Below are positions 15,390-22,450 of a stretch of DNA of 28,845 nt, one piece after another. Each line of letters starts with the position of its first letter. Position 1 is the stretch's first letter. The translations under genes and the position numbers were made by a program. The stretch comes from a virus: positions 1 to 28,845 of IMG/VR virus record IMGVR_UViG_3300046468_000223; one strand, given 5' to 3'. Under the pieces are notes generated by a model, which did no database searches, was not told the origin of the DNA, and was given only the letters and a program-made list of their open reading frames with translations.

Positions 15390-15601
15390 TAGACTAGATC
15401 TCCAATTGTTTGCTCGTAAAAAATACTTTCCGCTATGTATTCTAATATTTCGTCTCGGTCATCGTCTGGGTGCAAGCCGTAAGTTATAACCATATCTGTT
15501 ATTTGCTTTTCTAATAGGCCTTTTCTATCTTGCTCTAATACATAGCTTTGTATGTTTTCCAGTTCTTGCTCGTTATGTTGCTCGTTGTAGTGATTGCTCA
15601 T
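15389..15601 (-). CDS. Small acidic protein, unknown
   Basis: A 70-residue, strongly acidic and Gln/Glu-rich protein (NEQHNEQELENIQSYVLEQD, HPDDDRDEILEYIAESIFYE), predicted to be helical. An AGGAA lies seven bases before the ATG. The ATG overlaps the stop of the 29-residue upstream gene as ATGA. Small acidic phage proteins are often inhibitors that mimic DNA or bind host factors, but nothing more specific is visible here. Confidence 0.7.
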   Translation of the reverse strand: MSNHYNEQHNEQELENIQSYVLEQDRKGLLEKQITDMVITYGLHPDDDRDEILEYIAESIFYEQTIGDLV

Positions 15602-15687
15602 ATTGGATTCCTAAATAAATGAAACAATGCTTTTAATTGTTCTTTGGTTAGATGTCGTAAATGTTTTGGTATGTCCTCTCGCTTCAT
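15598..15687 (-). CDS. 29-residue microprotein
   Basis: Overlaps both neighbours by exactly four bases (ATGA at each end), the strongest hint that this very short frame is translated. The sequence MKREDIPKHLRHLTKEQLKA continuing LFHLFRNPI is an amphipathic basic helix. No domain is recognisable. It is shorter than usual gene-calling limits. Confidence 0.55.
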   Translation of the reverse strand: MKREDIPKHLRHLTKEQLKALFHLFRNPI

Positions 15688-15890
15688 GTAAGCCTCACAG
15701 TTCCATTGGGGGAGACTGTGCCTAGCCTTTCCCCTGTTATTGTTAATAAAAGCCATGTACCGCATGTCTGTTGCTTAGACGTATCTTTATTTGGGTATAT
15801 GATCTCGCCAGTGTGTCCTAGCTCATCTCTTAGATGCTTGGCGTATGAAAATTCAGCCATAGCAAAAGTTATTGTTTTATATGGTTTCAT
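15684..15890 (-). CDS. Small hypothetical protein
   Basis: A 68-residue protein with GAGG well placed before the ATG. The sequence runs MKPYKTITFAMAEFSYAKHL, then a beta-rich end TCGTWLLLTITGERLGTVSPNGTVRLT. This mixed alpha/beta pattern suggests a folded domain, but I do not recognise the family. It overlaps the upstream gene by 14 bases and the 29-residue downstream gene by four. Confidence 0.7.
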   Translation of the reverse strand: MKPYKTITFAMAEFSYAKHLRDELGHTGEIIYPNKDTSKQQTCGTWLLLTITGERLGTVSPNGTVRLT

Positions 15891-16083
15891 TGTTTACCTC
15901 TATCATTCTTTTATTGTTATTAAAATCAAAGTTAGTTAAAAATATAGACTTTTCGTAAGGATCTTTTTGCCATACATGAACGTAATCTTCTGCACATCCT
16001 GGGGAGTGTTCTATATATATGGTTAAGTTTCCTGTTTCTATATATGTAGAGTATTTACTGCGCTTATCTATTTTTATGCTCAT
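15877..16083 (-). CDS. Small beta-rich hypothetical protein
   Basis: A 68-residue protein, MSIKIDKRSKYSTYIETGNL, predicted as short beta strands (LTIYIEH, YVHVWQKD, SIFLTNFDF). An AAGGA sits about nine bases ahead of the ATG. The ATG overlaps the stop of its upstream neighbour as ATGA. No known domain is evident. Confidence 0.7.
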   Translation of the reverse strand: MSIKIDKRSKYSTYIETGNLTIYIEHSPGCAEDYVHVWQKDPYEKSIFLTNFDFNNNKRMIEVNNETI

Positions 16084-16238
16084 TGGTCTTGATCCTTTAA
16101 ATAGTTTTCTACTATGGTTAATTGGTTTTGTATGTGTTCCAGGTCTTTGTCTAATTCTTTTGTGCTTTCAAAATTATCATCTTGTAAACAAGCTACAGAA
16201 ATACTTGCTTCTTTTACCGCTTTTATTACTTTTTCCAT
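16080..16238 (-). CDS. 52-residue helical protein
   Basis: A frame too short for common cut-offs. It is supported by AAGGGGA before the ATG and by tight overlaps: its ATG overlaps the upstream TAA by one base, and its TGA overlaps the downstream ATG as ATGA. The product MEKVIKAVKEASISVACLQD, then a run of acidic and Gln-rich heptads (STKELDKDLEHIQNQLTIVE), looks like a coiled coil. Function is unknown. Confidence 0.65.
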   Translation of the reverse strand: MEKVIKAVKEASISVACLQDDNFESTKELDKDLEHIQNQLTIVENYLKDQDQ

Positions 16239-16417
16239 TATTTTCCCCTTTGTGATGGTTTACCATTAGGAAAGGTAAGCGCCATGCTAAACGCTTGCCA
16301 GTCCTCTGGTGTCATTATTTGTTCTACCTTGTGTATTGGCGTGTTATCTTTTAGGCCGTACTTCTTGCGCAGTTGTCCTATGATGCTTTTGTGTGTTCTT
16401 GTTTTTGGTATGCTCAC
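16238..16417 (-). CDS. 59-residue protein with GTG start
   Basis: Starts at GTG 16417 overlapping the upstream stop as GTGA and ends overlapping the next ATG by one base. The product MSIPKTRTHKSIIGQLRKKY continues with HKVEQIMTPEDWQAFSMALT and a basic C-terminus. The THKSIIGQLRKKYGL segment may be a small DNA-binding helix, but this is weak. The clean overlaps at both ends support translation. No family is recognised. Confidence 0.65.
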   Translation of the reverse strand: MSIPKTRTHKSIIGQLRKKYGLKDNTPIHKVEQIMTPEDWQAFSMALTFPNGKPSQRGK

Positions 16418-16638
16418 GATTGCACCGCCTCTAATTTGAATAAATTACTTATCATTTCGTCTGAGTACCCAAGTTCATTTTCTAAATAGTCTTTAAATTC
16501 TTTTTCAGACATTTTATTCACTTCGTTTTTAAAGTGGTCATATAAAACACTCATTATAAATTTATAATCATCAAAACTATCTTCTACTTGCTCTTGAATG
16601 AAAATGTCTTTTGCTTTGTTTAATGTTGAATTACTCAT
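16414..16638 (-). CDS. Small acidic helical protein, unknown
   Basis: A 74-residue protein with AGAGGT before the ATG. The sequence is helical and acidic (IFIQEQVEDSFDDYKFIMSV, MSEKEFKDYLENELGYSDEM). No motif or membrane span is seen. It follows the first gene of the cassette after a 42-base gap. Confidence 0.7.
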   Translation of the reverse strand: MSNSTLNKAKDIFIQEQVEDSFDDYKFIMSVLYDHFKNEVNKMSEKEFKDYLENELGYSDEMISNLFKLEAVQS

Positions 16639-16680
16639 TATGCTACCTCTTGCTCTTGTGTTTTTTGGTTTTAATAGTCA

Positions 16681-16941
16681 TTATTTCCATCCTAAATGTT
16701 CCATAGTGGAGTTATGTTCTGTTAAATTTACATCCCTTTGATTAAGAATGTCATTGTCAAAAGTCCAGCATTTCATAAAACGATTATAAGATCCTGTATT
16801 CCATCCGTTGGTTAATGATGTTCCATTAGCGCAGTATTCCCAGCCGTTTCTAATTAGATGGTTTCTACCCTTAACTAGTCCAGCGTTCATAATATAATTT
16901 TTGCTGTTAAGTGTTTCTTGTGTTTCTATTGGTATATACAT
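16681..16941 (-). CDS. First gene of the minus-strand cassette, unknown
   Basis: An 86-residue protein starting MYIPIETQETLNSKNYIMNA, with GGAGA seven bases before the ATG. It is rich in Asn, Gly, Trp and Thr (GWEYCANGTSLTNGWNTGSY, RFMKCWTFDND), an unusual composition that suggests a compact beta fold. There is no signal peptide. It is the most promoter-proximal gene and so should be expressed first and most strongly. Position and size fit an early host-takeover or anti-defence gene, but that is inference only. Confidence 0.7.
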   Translation of the reverse strand: MYIPIETQETLNSKNYIMNAGLVKGRNHLIRNGWEYCANGTSLTNGWNTGSYNRFMKCWTFDNDILNQRDVNLTEHNSTMEHLGWK

Positions 16942-16960
16942 GTTTACTTCTCCAAAGTAT

Positions 16961-16978
16961 CAAAGCTTAATTGCTTTG
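16961..16978. repeat. Inverted repeat in the minus-strand leader
   Basis: CAAAGC (16961-16966) and GCTTTG (16973-16978) flank TTAATT, between the minus-strand promoter and the first gene. It could be an operator or a small leader hairpin. Confidence 0.4.
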
Positions 16979-16986
16979 TAATACCC

Positions 16987-17014
16987 ATTATAAAGATAGA
17001 TTTATAAAAAACAA
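16987..17014 (-). promoter_or_regulatory. Putative sigma70 promoter of the minus-strand cassette
   Basis: Read on the minus strand, TATAAT at 16992-16987 matches the -10 consensus perfectly. TTGTTT at 17014-17009 (4 of 6) lies 16 bases upstream. It would start a leader about 40 bases long before the gene at 16941. This is the best match to a sigma70 promoter that I saw in the window. Confidence 0.6.
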
Positions 17015-17034
17015 TAGTTTTACTCAATAAATAT

Positions 17035-17061
17035 GCAATTAATTGCAATTATTTAGCTAAA
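17035..17061. promoter_or_regulatory. Two adjacent palindromes upstream of terS
   Basis: GCAATTAATTGC (17035-17046) and TTTAGCTAAA (17052-17061) are both perfect palindromes, in the divergent region between the minus-strand cassette and the small terminase gene. They may be binding sites for a late regulator or for the terminase itself. No convincing plus-strand promoter with both hexamers was found. Confidence 0.4.
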
Positions 17062-17087
17062 ATGTGCAAAATACCCTAAAATAAAGC

Positions 17088-17549
17088 ATGGAAAAGGGAA
17101 AACCAGGCAGAAAAAGAAAGTTAGCTCAACTAACTGAAGATGAGTACAAACAAATATCGCAATGGTCTGGCGATGGCTTAAATGAAAGTCAAATCGCTAC
17201 ATTGCTCAATGTAAACATTTCAACAATTACCAGAGAAAAGAAAAGAAACGAGCAATTTGCAGAGGCTATAAAAAAGGGAAAGTACAAAGCAGTCCAACTG
17301 GTAGCAAACAAAGTATTTCAAAACGCAATGGACGGCAAAGAAACAAGCGCGATATTTTTCCTAAAGAATCGCGACCCAGACAACTGGGCGGATCGCCAAG
17401 AAATTAATTACAACCTAGATCTTAAAAATGTTCTCACTGACGCACGCGCCAGGATAATAGATCACGCGCCAGCTCGCGCACTGCCCAAGCGAGCGCAAGC
17501 GCTGAGCAAAAATGCACAAGCGAGCGAGGGCGAGGGCGCTAATGAATAA
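17088..17549 (+). CDS. terS: Terminase small subunit
   Basis: A 153-residue protein: a basic N-terminus (MEKGKPGRKRKLAQLTEDEY), a helix-turn-helix at ~22-52 (ISQWSGDGLNESQIATLLNV, NISTITREKK), a helical oligomerisation region and the FFLKNRDPDNWADRQE motif typical of small terminases. It recognises the packaging site and directs the large subunit, encoded 158 bases downstream. The last ~35 residues (DARARIIDHAPARALPKRAQ onward) are Ala/Arg-rich, coded by strikingly GC-rich DNA with repeated GCGAGCG. In P22-type phages the pac site lies inside this gene. No Shine-Dalgarno sequence precedes the ATG. Confidence 0.85.
   Translation: MEKGKPGRKRKLAQLTEDEYKQISQWSGDGLNESQIATLLNVNISTITREKKRNEQFAEAIKKGKYKAVQLVANKVFQNAMDGKETSAIFFLKNRDPDNWADRQEINYNLDLKNVLTDARARIIDHAPARALPKRAQALSKNAQASEGEGANE
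17486..17526 (+). repeat. Direct repeat CAAGCGAGCG at the 3' end of terS
   Basis: CAAGCGAGCG occurs at 17486-17495 and again at 17517-17526, 31 bases apart, inside a GC-rich block. A G-rich stretch follows (GGG runs at 17528, 17534, 17555, 17559-17563 and 17571). By analogy to P22-like phages, where pac is inside the small terminase gene, this is a candidate packaging-initiation region. Confidence 0.4.
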
Positions 17550-17707
17550 ATATAGGGTGGGGGCGGATGCGGGCAGTAGTTTTTACACTCCCTTTTTAAC
17601 TAATGCAAGATACTCTCAATAAATCGCATTTGACCCCCCCTTTCGTTGCGTGGCGGTGGTGATATATGTATAACTACTCAACTAAAATTTTTTAATTTTT
17701 TTTTAAT
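17550..17707. other. 158-bp gap between terS and terL
   Basis: No gene was found. The left part is G-rich (GGGTGGGGGCGGATGCGGG). A run of seven C (17634-17640) follows, then AT-rich sequence with long T runs up to the terL ATG. It has no Shine-Dalgarno sequence and no clear promoter. The strong strand asymmetry (G block, then C block, then T block) is unusual next to packaging genes. Confidence 0.5.
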
Positions 17708-19240
17708 ATGAAATACGGCGTAAAACTAGAAAAAGAACTCATGACCGAACTATGGTCAGGACCAATCAAAGACAACCCAGTAAACTTTGTTAAGTATGTA
17801 TTCCCATGGGGTCAGAAAGACACCCCCCTCGAAGATTTTAAAGGACCAAGGAAGTGGCAGGAAAAAATTTTACGAGAAATGGCAATACACATTGAGCGAA
17901 ACAATGTATTAGATTTGCCAGAGATGTTTAGACTAGCCGTAGCATCAGGTCGTGGTATTGGTAAGTCCGCACTTGTCGCATGGATCATAATATGGATGTT
18001 ATCTACTAGACTTGGTTCTACCATAATCGTAACCGCTAACACCGAGCAACAGCTTAGATCAAGAACATGGGCGGAGTTAGGTAAGTGGCTCACACTATCT
18101 ATTAACTCTCATTGGTTTACCAAGACAGCTACCACGATTAAACCAGCACAATGGTTTGAAGATGCGCTAATAAACGACCTAAAGATTGATACTGGTTATT
18201 ATTACGCGCAGGCACAGTTATGGAGCGAGGAAAACCCAGATGCGTTTGCAGGCATCCACTCATCATACGGCGTATGCTTGATTATGGATGAAGCATCAGG
18301 TATTCCTTCTCCTATTTATTCGGTCAGTGAGGGGTTCTTCTCCGAACCCACGCGCGACCGCTATTGGTTTACTTTCTCCAACCCACGCCGAAACACTGGG
18401 CCATTCTACGACAGCTTTAACTCTAAGCAATCATTCTGGAAGAACGAGCAGATAGACTCGCGCACGGTCGAAGGCACAGACCAAAAGCTCTTTCAAACCA
18501 TGATTGAGCAGTATGGCGAAGATTCCACAGTCGCGCGCGTGGAGGTGATGGGCGAGTTTCCATCCGCGGATGATGATACTGTCATACCTATGTCTTTAGT
18601 CAAAGCAGCAGTCGATAGGGATGTATCTCTTACAGCTAATGCACCTATTATATGGGGATTGGATGTCGCTAGGTTTGGCGGAGATAACTCTGCGCTATGT
18701 GTGAGGCAAGGAAACCATGTGATGAGTATTAAGTCCTTTAAGTCTATGGATTTGATGCAATTATGTGGTGTGATTAAGAATATGTATGACGAATCTACTG
18801 CGATAGAGAAACCACAGGAAATATTGGTAGATGTAATCGGATTGGGCGCAGGCGTGGTGGATAGACTCGCGGAGCAGAACTTACCTGTGCGCGGAATCAA
18901 TGTTGCCGAAGCACCATCAAGCAAGAAAAATTATTTAAACCTACGCGCTGAATTATGGTTTGCGATTAAAGACTGGTTGGTGCAAAGAGATTGCAGGCTT
19001 CCGCAGGACGATGAGTTAGTTGCAGAACTAGCAGCGCCTCTGTATAAATACACTTCGACTGGTAAGATTAAGATAGAGAGTAAAGACGAAATGCGCAAGC
19101 GTGGAATCAAGTCTCCAGACAAGGCGGATGCGCTCGCGCTGACGATGGCATCAAGTGCTGCAAGTTTTGGTGGAAGCACGAGCTTTTTAGGTTATAATTT
19201 CAGACAACCGCTTAAATCAAGAATAATCAGAGTAGGATAA
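17708..19240 (+). CDS. terL: Terminase large subunit (ATPase and nuclease)
   Basis: A 510-residue protein with the complete motor and nuclease. Walker A SGRGIGKS is at ~80-87, Walker B VCLIMDEAS at ~189-197 (Asp194/Glu195), and the coupling region FTFSNPRRNTGPFYDS follows. RNase-H-like nuclease acidic residues are in WGLDVARFGGDNSAL (Asp319), ILVDVIGLGAGV (Asp375) and SPDKADALALT (Asp471/474). It cuts and translocates DNA into proheads through the portal encoded next. Length and motif order are typical. Several stretches use GC-rich codons (around 18340, 18460 and 18530). No ribosome binding site is seen before the ATG, preceded by a T-rich tract. Confidence 0.95.
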   Translation: MKYGVKLEKELMTELWSGPIKDNPVNFVKYVFPWGQKDTPLEDFKGPRKWQEKILREMAIHIERNNVLDLPEMFRLAVASGRGIGKSALVAWIIIWMLSTRLGSTIIVTANTEQQLRSRTWAELGKWLTLSINSHWFTKTATTIKPAQWFEDALINDLKIDTGYYYAQAQLWSEENPDAFAGIHSSYGVCLIMDEASGIPSPIYSVSEGFFSEPTRDRYWFTFSNPRRNTGPFYDSFNSKQSFWKNEQIDSRTVEGTDQKLFQTMIEQYGEDSTVARVEVMGEFPSADDDTVIPMSLVKAAVDRDVSLTANAPIIWGLDVARFGGDNSALCVRQGNHVMSIKSFKSMDLMQLCGVIKNMYDESTAIEKPQEILVDVIGLGAGVVDRLAEQNLPVRGINVAEAPSSKKNYLNLRAELWFAIKDWLVQRDCRLPQDDELVAELAAPLYKYTSTGKIKIESKDEMRKRGIKSPDKADALALTMASSAASFGGSTSFLGYNFRQPLKSRIIRVG

Positions 19241-19243
19241 TTT

Positions 19244-21397
19244 ATGGCAAAGAAATATAACGAAGAAGAAATCATCGCTAAAGTACAAGAAGAAACTGAG
19301 ATGATAGACCTAGTAGGCGTGATTAAATCCGAGATGGATGATGCTAAAGACTTTATACATCAAGTCGGCGCAGAAAGAGCTGAGTCTACAGAATACTACC
19401 TTGGTACAGAGCCAGAAGGAACTAGCTCCTTGCAATCAGAGTTTGTATCTACAGATGTTAGAGAAAGTGTTTTGTTTATGTTGCCATCTATCATGCGTAC
19501 TTTCTTTGGTACTAAAAAGATTGTAGAGTTTGTACCTAAAGGACCAGAAGATATCCAGTTAGCAGAACAACAAACAGATTATATTAACTATCTGATTAGA
19601 GAAAAGAATCCAGGATTCCAAGTTTTGTATGACGTTTTTAAAGATGCTTTAGTTAGAAAGACTGGTTTTGTAAAAGTATTTTGGGATGACAGCGTAAACG
19701 CAACGACACACGAATATAGCAACATAGACCCACAATCCTACCAAGCATTAATCTTAGATAAAAACGTAGAGGTAATAGAAGAATCAGTTACCAACGAAAC
19801 AATCATAACCATGGACCCAATAAGCGGTGAAGAGGTAACGCAAGAAATACCAGCAAGTTATGATCTAACCATTAGAAGATTAAAACCAAAAGACCAAGTA
19901 TGTATTGAGTCTGTACCACCAGAAGAAATATTAATATCAAGACACGCGCGCGATATAGACACAGCTTCTTATGTTGCACACCGCATGATTAAATCTGTGT
20001 CCGACCTAGTAGCTATGGGTTACGACCAAGAAGAGATAGAGCAGTATGCAGGTTATGGCGGTAGCGCACTTGACCCAGAAAGCTACGAAGAACAAGAAGC
20101 AAGAAACCCATTTGACAACATGGTATACCCAGATAGAAACGATGCTGGTGGTAAAGATGTTTTATACGTTGAGCATTACTTATACTATGATTTTGATGGT
20201 GATGGTATTGATGAACGAATCAGAGTCTGCACAGCAGGTAACGGTTTAGAAGTTTTAAACGTAGAACCTTGGGATGAACTACCAATATGTATGTTCTGTC
20301 CTGACCCAGAACCACACACAGCAATAGGATCTTGTCCTGCTGATTACTTAAAACCAATCCAAGCAGCTAAATCACAAATTATGCGTGATACCTTAGATTC
20401 ACTAGGTCATTCTATTTTCCCAAGAATGGGAGTGGTTGAAGGTCAAGTAAATATAGACGATGTACTTAATACAGATATTGGTCAGCCAATTAGAATGAGA
20501 GCGCCAGGAATGGTACAACCATTTGCTGTACCTTTTGTTGGTAAAGAAGCTTTCCCAGTTCTAGGATATTTAGACGAATCCAAAGAAAACAGAACTGGTG
20601 TATCTAAAGCAAGTGCAGGATTAAACGCAGAAGCATTACAATCTACAACTTCCGCAGCTGTAACTGCTACTATGAGTGGTGCGCAAGGTAGAGTAGAACT
20701 TATATGCAGACATTTTGCTGAAGGTGGCTTAAAAGCTATGTTTAAAACAGTAAATAACTTGGTAATCAAGCACCAAAACGCACAAGATGTCTTTAGATTA
20801 AACGGTAAATTTATACCTGTAGACCCAAGATATTGGGACTCAGACAAGGATATGGTAGTCAATGTAGCTATATCTAAGTCATCAGACGAGGAAAAATTCC
20901 AAGTTTTAACAGGCTTAGCATCAAAACAAGAACAAATCATGCAAACACTAGGGCCACAGAATCCTCTAGTGTCAATGCAACAATATGCTAACACCCTAAC
21001 AAGAATGATCGAGCTAGCAGGCTTCCAAGATGCACAATCCTTTGTGAATACAGAAGTTCCGCCCATGCCTCCGCAACCGCAAGAGCCACCTAAACCAGAT
21101 GCAGCAGAAATGCTTGCACAGGCTGAAGCAATGAAGGCACAAGTAAGCGCACAGAAAGCTATGATTGATGCTGAAACAGATAGAATGAAAATCATCATGG
21201 ACGATGACAGACAAAGAGATATAGAAGAAGCACAACTAAGAGTAAAAGCTATGGAGCTACAAGCTAAGTACGGCGCACAAATAAACATTGCAGAAATTAA
21301 TGCGGTTATGGAACGAGATAGAGAAGGAATAAGACAAAATGCAAAAGCTCAAGCTCAAGGATTATTTACAAACAATGGCCCACAACAAAATATTTGA
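19244..21397 (+). CDS. Portal protein (P22-like)
   Basis: A 717-residue protein three bases after terL, with AGGA seven bases before the ATG. Early segments ESTEYYLGTEPEG, STDVRESVLFMLPSIMRTFF and DYINYLIREKNPG followed by FKDALVRKTGFVKVFWDD are typical of large P22-like portals. A YVEHYLYYDFDGDGIDERIR segment and a CPDPEPHTAIGSCPADYLKP region follow. The last ~120 residues are Pro-rich then long helical (QAEAMKAQVSAQKAMIDAET), consistent with the helical barrel that extends into P22-type heads. It forms the dodecameric DNA channel and docks the terminase. Confidence 0.92.
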   Translation: MAKKYNEEEIIAKVQEETEMIDLVGVIKSEMDDAKDFIHQVGAERAESTEYYLGTEPEGTSSLQSEFVSTDVRESVLFMLPSIMRTFFGTKKIVEFVPKGPEDIQLAEQQTDYINYLIREKNPGFQVLYDVFKDALVRKTGFVKVFWDDSVNATTHEYSNIDPQSYQALILDKNVEVIEESVTNETIITMDPISGEEVTQEIPASYDLTIRRLKPKDQVCIESVPPEEILISRHARDIDTASYVAHRMIKSVSDLVAMGYDQEEIEQYAGYGGSALDPESYEEQEARNPFDNMVYPDRNDAGGKDVLYVEHYLYYDFDGDGIDERIRVCTAGNGLEVLNVEPWDELPICMFCPDPEPHTAIGSCPADYLKPIQAAKSQIMRDTLDSLGHSIFPRMGVVEGQVNIDDVLNTDIGQPIRMRAPGMVQPFAVPFVGKEAFPVLGYLDESKENRTGVSKASAGLNAEALQSTTSAAVTATMSGAQGRVELICRHFAEGGLKAMFKTVNNLVIKHQNAQDVFRLNGKFIPVDPRYWDSDKDMVVNVAISKSSDEEKFQVLTGLASKQEQIMQTLGPQNPLVSMQQYANTLTRMIELAGFQDAQSFVNTEVPPMPPQPQEPPKPDAAEMLAQAEAMKAQVSAQKAMIDAETDRMKIIMDDDRQRDIEEAQLRVKAMELQAKYGAQINIAEINAVMERDREGIRQNAKAQAQGLFTNNGPQQNI

Positions 21398-21551
21398 TAT
21401 TGAAGTTATGGTTGATGACATGGTTTATGTAGGTAAAGAAATAAGAGCAAAAAATAAAAATCATGCCCTGCAAATTATGTCGGTCATGTCAGGCGGTGAA
21501 GTAAGTAAAGATTCTGAAATCATATATTATGAAGAGAGGACAATACACTAA
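21375..21551 (+). CDS. Small protein downstream of portal, unknown
   Basis: An open frame begins at 21339, but the ATG at 21375 (MAHNKIFDIEVMVDDMVYVG) gives a more sensible start with a 23-base overlap with the portal gene. The product is 58 residues, mixed alpha/beta, with a KNHALQIMSVMSGGEVSKDS middle. It may be a small folded domain; no family is recognised. Its stop overlaps the next ATG by one base. Confidence 0.6.
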   Translation: MAHNKIFDIEVMVDDMVYVGKEIRAKNKNHALQIMSVMSGGEVSKDSEIIYYEERTIH

Positions 21552-21679
21552 TGAAATATATTACTAAAGCATGGGTATGGTTAAAAGCAACCATACATAA
21601 ATTTTTAAACTGGTTTGACAATCTTATGACACCAGCACCAGTTGTTAAAAAAAGAGGTAGACCAAGGAAGAAGAAATAA
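21551..21679 (+). CDS. 42-residue protein ending in an AT-hook
   Basis: A short gene joined to both neighbours by one-base TAATG overlaps. The first half is aromatic and amphipathic (MKYITKAWVWLKATIHKFLN). The end KKRGRPRKKK contains the classic AT-hook core GRP flanked by basic residues, which binds the minor groove of AT-rich DNA. A membrane-peripheral helix joined to a DNA-binding hook is an unusual pairing. Function is unknown. Confidence 0.65.
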   Translation: MKYITKAWVWLKATIHKFLNWFDNLMTPAPVVKKRGRPRKKK

Positions 21680-21936
21680 TGGCAACACCAAGAAAAGGCA
21701 AAGCAAAAGTAAAGATAACTAAATCTGGTAAAAAGGTTAGTTACGGTCAAGCAGGTAAAGCCAAAGGTGGTGGCCCTAGAGTTAAGCCAGGAACATCTAA
21801 AGGTGATTCATATTGCGCTAGAAGTCTTGGTATAAAGAAAAGATTATCTAAGAAAAAACAAAACGATCCCAATACTCCAAACAACCTATCAAGAAAAAGA
21901 TGGAAATGTTCTGGAGCTAAATCAAGAAGAAAATAA
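21679..21936 (+). CDS. Highly basic small protein, unknown
   Basis: An 85-residue protein in which 28 residues are Lys or Arg (MATPRKGKAKVKITKSGKKV, IKKRLSKKKQNDPNTPNNLS). Two cysteines occur (YCARS and WKCSG). The composition suggests nucleic-acid binding; similar small basic proteins occur in marine phages, but no tested role is known to me. It sits after the AT-hook gene in a run of basic proteins between portal and the csg genes. Confidence 0.75.
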   Translation: MATPRKGKAKVKITKSGKKVSYGQAGKAKGGGPRVKPGTSKGDSYCARSLGIKKRLSKKKQNDPNTPNNLSRKRWKCSGAKSRRK

Positions 21937-21946
21937 GGAGATAACT

Positions 21947-22096
21947 ATGCCAAAAGGACTATACGCAAACATCCACGCTAAAAGAAAAAGAATCAAAGCT
22001 GGTTCTAATGAAAAAATGAGAAAGCCTGGAACTAAGGGCGCACCTACAGCTAAAGCTTTTAAGAAAGCTAAGAAAACAGCTAAGAAAAAAAAGTAA
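21947..22096 (+). CDS. 49-residue lysine-rich protein
   Basis: A short gene with AAGGAG seven bases before its ATG. MPKGLYANIHAKRKRIKAGS, then MRKPGTKGAPTAKAFKKAKK and a lysine tail, gives 19 basic residues of 49. Proteins starting MPKGLYANIHAKRKRI are frequent in marine phage genomes as far as I recall, with unknown function. DNA condensation or packaging assistance is a possible role. Confidence 0.7.
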   Translation: MPKGLYANIHAKRKRIKAGSNEKMRKPGTKGAPTAKAFKKAKKTAKKKK

Positions 22097-22099
22097 ACC

Positions 22100-22450
22100 A
22101 TGAATGATGTCGTAGTTCTTATAACCGAACTAGGATTTCCTATTGCCGCAGCGCTAGGCCTTGGTGCTTTTGTTTGGAAACTTATCAACAGAATCATTGA
22201 CGGTATGGAGACTAAACTTGATACCGTAGATGATAAAGTCAACACATCCATAAATGCCATGGAAGATCGCCTTGGCACAAAACTAGACACACAACACGGT
22301 ATTCTAGTAGCATTAATAGATAGAGTTAGATCTTTGGATAATGAAATCATTAGACAAGATACTATGATTAAAACAATGCTAGGCGTACCTCAGTTAATTG
22401 ACACTAACAAGATTGCCAAAGCAGGAAGAAAAGATAAAAGGAAGGACTAA
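22100..22450 (+). CDS. Membrane-anchored coiled-coil protein
   Basis: A 116-residue protein. Residues ~3-30 are hydrophobic (VVVLITELGFPIAAALGLGA). A helical, heptad-like region with NTSINAMEDRLGTKLDTQ and a charged C-terminus (KAGRKDKRKD) follow. The layout (N-terminal span, coiled coil) resembles phage holin-accessory or spanin-like proteins, and a second such protein is encoded at 28072. It lies immediately before csgF with a one-base overlap. It could belong to either the lysis or the export module. Confidence 0.75.
   Translation: MNDVVVLITELGFPIAAALGLGAFVWKLINRIIDGMETKLDTVDDKVNTSINAMEDRLGTKLDTQHGILVALIDRVRSLDNEIIRQDTMIKTMLGVPQLIDTNKIAKAGRKDKRKD

Noticed and set aside
16642-16680. 12-codon frame between the 86- and 74-residue genes
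   Set aside because: It is very short, Lys-rich and has no independent support, although it touches the upstream stop.
20482-21288. 268-codon minus-strand frame inside the portal gene
   Set aside because: It is Cys/Ser-rich, with no ribosome binding site or domain, and lies wholly antisense to the conserved portal gene; a typical shadow frame.
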